The notes beneath the pieces were generated by a model. It made no database searches. It saw only the letters and a list, made by a program, of their open reading frames with translations, and was not told the DNA's origin. 64,000 nucleotides of DNA. Origin: JAEUMW01 sp963734295 (lineage in GTDB: Bacteria > Pseudomonadota > Gammaproteobacteria > Burkholderiales > JAEUMW01). Every line of letters begins with the position of its first letter. The first letter of the stretch is position 1. Position numbers and translations under genes: made by a program. Location of the stretch: positions 1 through 64,000 of the forward strand of contig CAVTGS010000016.1 of assembly GCA_963734295.1 (NCBI GenBank), in the 5' to 3' direction. Below are positions 62,577 through 64,000 of this stretch, piece by piece.

Positions 62577-64000
62577 CCGCCGCGCCCGGGTACCTCGATC
62601 TCGGGCCGTTCAGCCGTGCACGCGGCACGATCCGCTTGCCCGGCTCGAAGAGCATTTCGAATCGCACGCTGCTCCTGGCGGCGCTGGCTGATGGCACGAC
62701 CGAGATTCGCGATCTGCTCGCCTCGGACGACACCGATCGCATGCTCGACGCGCTCGCGGCGCTCGGCGTGCAGATCGAGCGGATCGGCTCCGAGGCGGTG
62801 CGCGTCCATGGCTGCGGCGGCCCGTTGCCGAGGAAAGATGCCGATCTCTTTCTCGGCAACGCCGGCACGGCGTTCCGGCCGCTCACCGCGGTGCTGGCGC
62901 TCTGCGGCGGGTGCTATCGGCTGTCGGGCGTGCCGCGCATGCACGAGCGGCCCATCGGCGACCTGGTCGACGTTCTCCGCGGACTGGGGGCGGACATCGG
63001 TTACCTTGGCCGCCCCGGGTTCCCGCCGCTCGAGATCCGTCCGGCGACCATTCGCGCGGGCGGGCGCGTCGCCGTACGCGGCGACGTGTCGAGCCAGTTT
63101 CTCACCGCGCTGCTGATGGCATTGCCCCTCACCGGAACGGAGACCACGGTGGAGGTCGCGGGCGAACTCATCTCGAAGCCCTACGTCGACCTCACGCTCG
63201 CGACCATGGCACGCTTCGGTGTGCGGGTCGAGCGCGACGGCTGGCGGTCGTTCACCATTCCTGCCGACGGCGGCTACGCGAGTCCGGGCGTCGTGTACGT
63301 CGAAGGCGACGCGTCGGCAGCGTCGTACTTCCTCGCGGCGGGGGCGATCGGCGGCGGACCGGTGCGGGTCGAGGGCGTGGGGCGCTCGAGCAGCCAGGGC
63401 GACGTCCGTTTCGCGGAGGCCCTCGCGAGCCTCGGGGCACGCATCGAGATGGGTGATAACTGGATCGAGGCGCGCGGCCCCGCACCGGGCGCGCTGCGGG
63501 CGTTCGATCTCGATCTCAACCACATCCCCGATGCGGCCATGACGCTTGCCGTGGTGGCGCTCTTCGCCGAGGGTACCAGTCGGCTCTCCAACATCGCGAG
63601 CTGGCGGGTGAAGGAGACCGACCGCATCGCCGCCATGGCAACCGAGCTGCGCAAGGTCGGCGCTCGCGTGGAAGAGGGGCCGGACTGGCTGGTGGTGTCT
63701 CCCCCCGCCTCCCACCTCCCACCTCCCGCCTCACCTCTCACGCCTCTCGCGTCCCGCCTCACGCCTCACGCTGTGATCGACACCTACAACGATCACCGCA
63801 TTGCAATGTGCTTCTCGCTCGTCGCGCTGGGCGACGTGCCGATCCGGATCAACGATCCCAACTGCGTGGCGAAGACGTTTCCCGACTATTTCGAGCGGTT
63901 TGCGGCGATCGCCCGTCCCGCCCCTGTGATCGCGATCGACGGGCCGTCGGCCTCGGGCAAGGGAACGGTCGCGGAACAGGTGGCGCAGGCGCTCGGTTTC
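62573..64000 (+). CDS. aroA: 3-phosphoshikimate 1-carboxyvinyltransferase fused to cytidylate kinase, cut by window end
   Basis: The first 445 or so residues are EPSP synthase: LPGSKSISNRTLLLAAL, LGNAGTAFRPLTAVLAL, RGDVSSQFLTALLMALPL, and the C-terminal RVKETDRIAAMATELRKVG and TYNDHRIAMCFSLVALG. Without a stop it continues RPAPVIAIDGPSASGKGTVA, the Walker A start of cytidylate kinase, so aroA and cmk form one bifunctional gene that runs off the window. GTG start at 62573 overlaps tyrA. Between residues near 377 and 400 a proline/serine/leucine-rich stretch is inserted, encoded by a pyrimidine-rich repeat (63701-63771). Confidence 0.93.
   Translation, partial: MTAAPGYLDLGPFSRARGTIRLPGSKSISNRTLLLAALADGTTEIRDLLASDDTDRMLDALAALGVQIERIGSEAVRVHGCGGPLPRKDADLFLGNAGTAFRPLTAVLALCGGCYRLSGVPRMHERPIGDLVDVLRGLGADIGYLGRPGFPPLEIRPATIRAGGRVAVRGDVSSQFLTALLMALPLTGTETTVEVAGELISKPYVDLTLATMARFGVRVERDGWRSFTIPADGGYASPGVVYVEGDASAASYFLAAGAIGGGPVRVEGVGRSSSQGDVRFAEALASLGARIEMGDNWIEARGPAPGALRAFDLDLNHIPDAAMTLAVVALFAEGTSRLSNIASWRVKETDRIAAMATELRKVGARVEEGPDWLVVSPPASHLPPPASPLTPLASRLTPHAVIDTYNDHRIAMCFSLVALGDVPIRINDPNCVAKTFPDYFERFAAIARPAPVIAIDGPSASGKGTVAEQVAQALGF
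63701..63771 (+). repeat. degenerate CCTCACG/CCTCCCG repeat inside aroA
   Basis: A pyrimidine-rich tract made of imperfect 7-8-base units (CCTCCCAC, CCTCCCG, CCTCACG). It stays in frame and adds about a dozen or more residues (PASHLPPPASPLTPLASRL) between two conserved EPSP synthase segments. Confidence 0.75.

Noticed and set aside
63701..63771. CRISPR-like repeat array
   Set aside because: Units are 7-8 bases, contiguous and degenerate, without spacers or cas genes, and lie inside a coding frame.

Overview
The window is GC-rich and looks betaproteobacterial. The right end carries the block ompA, gyrA, serC, pheA, hisC, tyrA, aroA-cmk, with gph, ubiG and mtaD beside it, an order typical of Betaproteobacteria and related Gammaproteobacteria. 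An NAD-reducing HoxFUYHW hydrogenase, a PedF-type cytochrome and an RND efflux operon fit a metabolically flexible environmental bacterium. No rRNA, convincing tRNA or CRISPR array was seen.

Positions 1-6068 form an accessory segment that reads as an integron gene-cassette array. Small genes all on the + strand (alpha/beta hydrolase, VOC protein, two toxin-antitoxin modules, an unknown protein, a SnoaL-like protein, a broken HNH-like gene) are separated by attC-like sites with GCCCAAC-type and GTTGGGC-type ends. Two of these sites have collapsed to 19 bp. The VOC cassette is split by a decayed ISL3-type element with an 8-bp target duplication. No integrase gene is in the window; it should lie to the left.

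From 6.1 to 17 kb: algC, a ferritin-like protein, a Na/Pi cotransporter, two truncated gene tails back to back, a tyrosine phosphatase, then a minus-strand block of MoxY-like kinase, NarL-type regulator, a small membrane ORF, a TonB-dependent receptor and a PepSY protein, with similar palindromes in its promoter regions. From 17.2 to 26.2 kb is a four-gene MdtABC/NodT efflux operon. From 26.6 to 31.7 kb are a sensor kinase/sigma-54 activator pair and an AcoR-type activator. From 32.0 to 36.6 kb are a porin and four genes typical of PQQ-dehydrogenase loci (pedF, periplasmic binding protein, beta-propeller, cytochrome b561), without the dehydrogenase.

From 36.6 to 41.9 kb is an iron block: FbpC and FbpB diverging across a Fur-box-like palindrome, FbpA, a DUF2325 protein, bacterioferritin-associated ferredoxin and bacterioferritin. 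An NlpC/P60 lipoprotein follows, then hoxFUYHW (42.5-47.6 kb) behind an FNR/ANR-type site. Next come a secretin-N protein, a DUF2238 membrane protein and a VWA protein, about 0.9 kb without a recognisable gene, a small orphan ORF and a cupin, and then the conserved housekeeping block to the end.

Many otherwise well-conserved genes (the ferritin-like gene, nptA-like, both RND pumps, two kinases, fbpC, hoxF, hoxU, hoxH, hoxW) are interrupted by single-base indels, mostly one extra base. Removing the base restores the family sequence, so sequence or assembly error is more likely than gene decay. These genes are annotated over their full span with the shift positions given.
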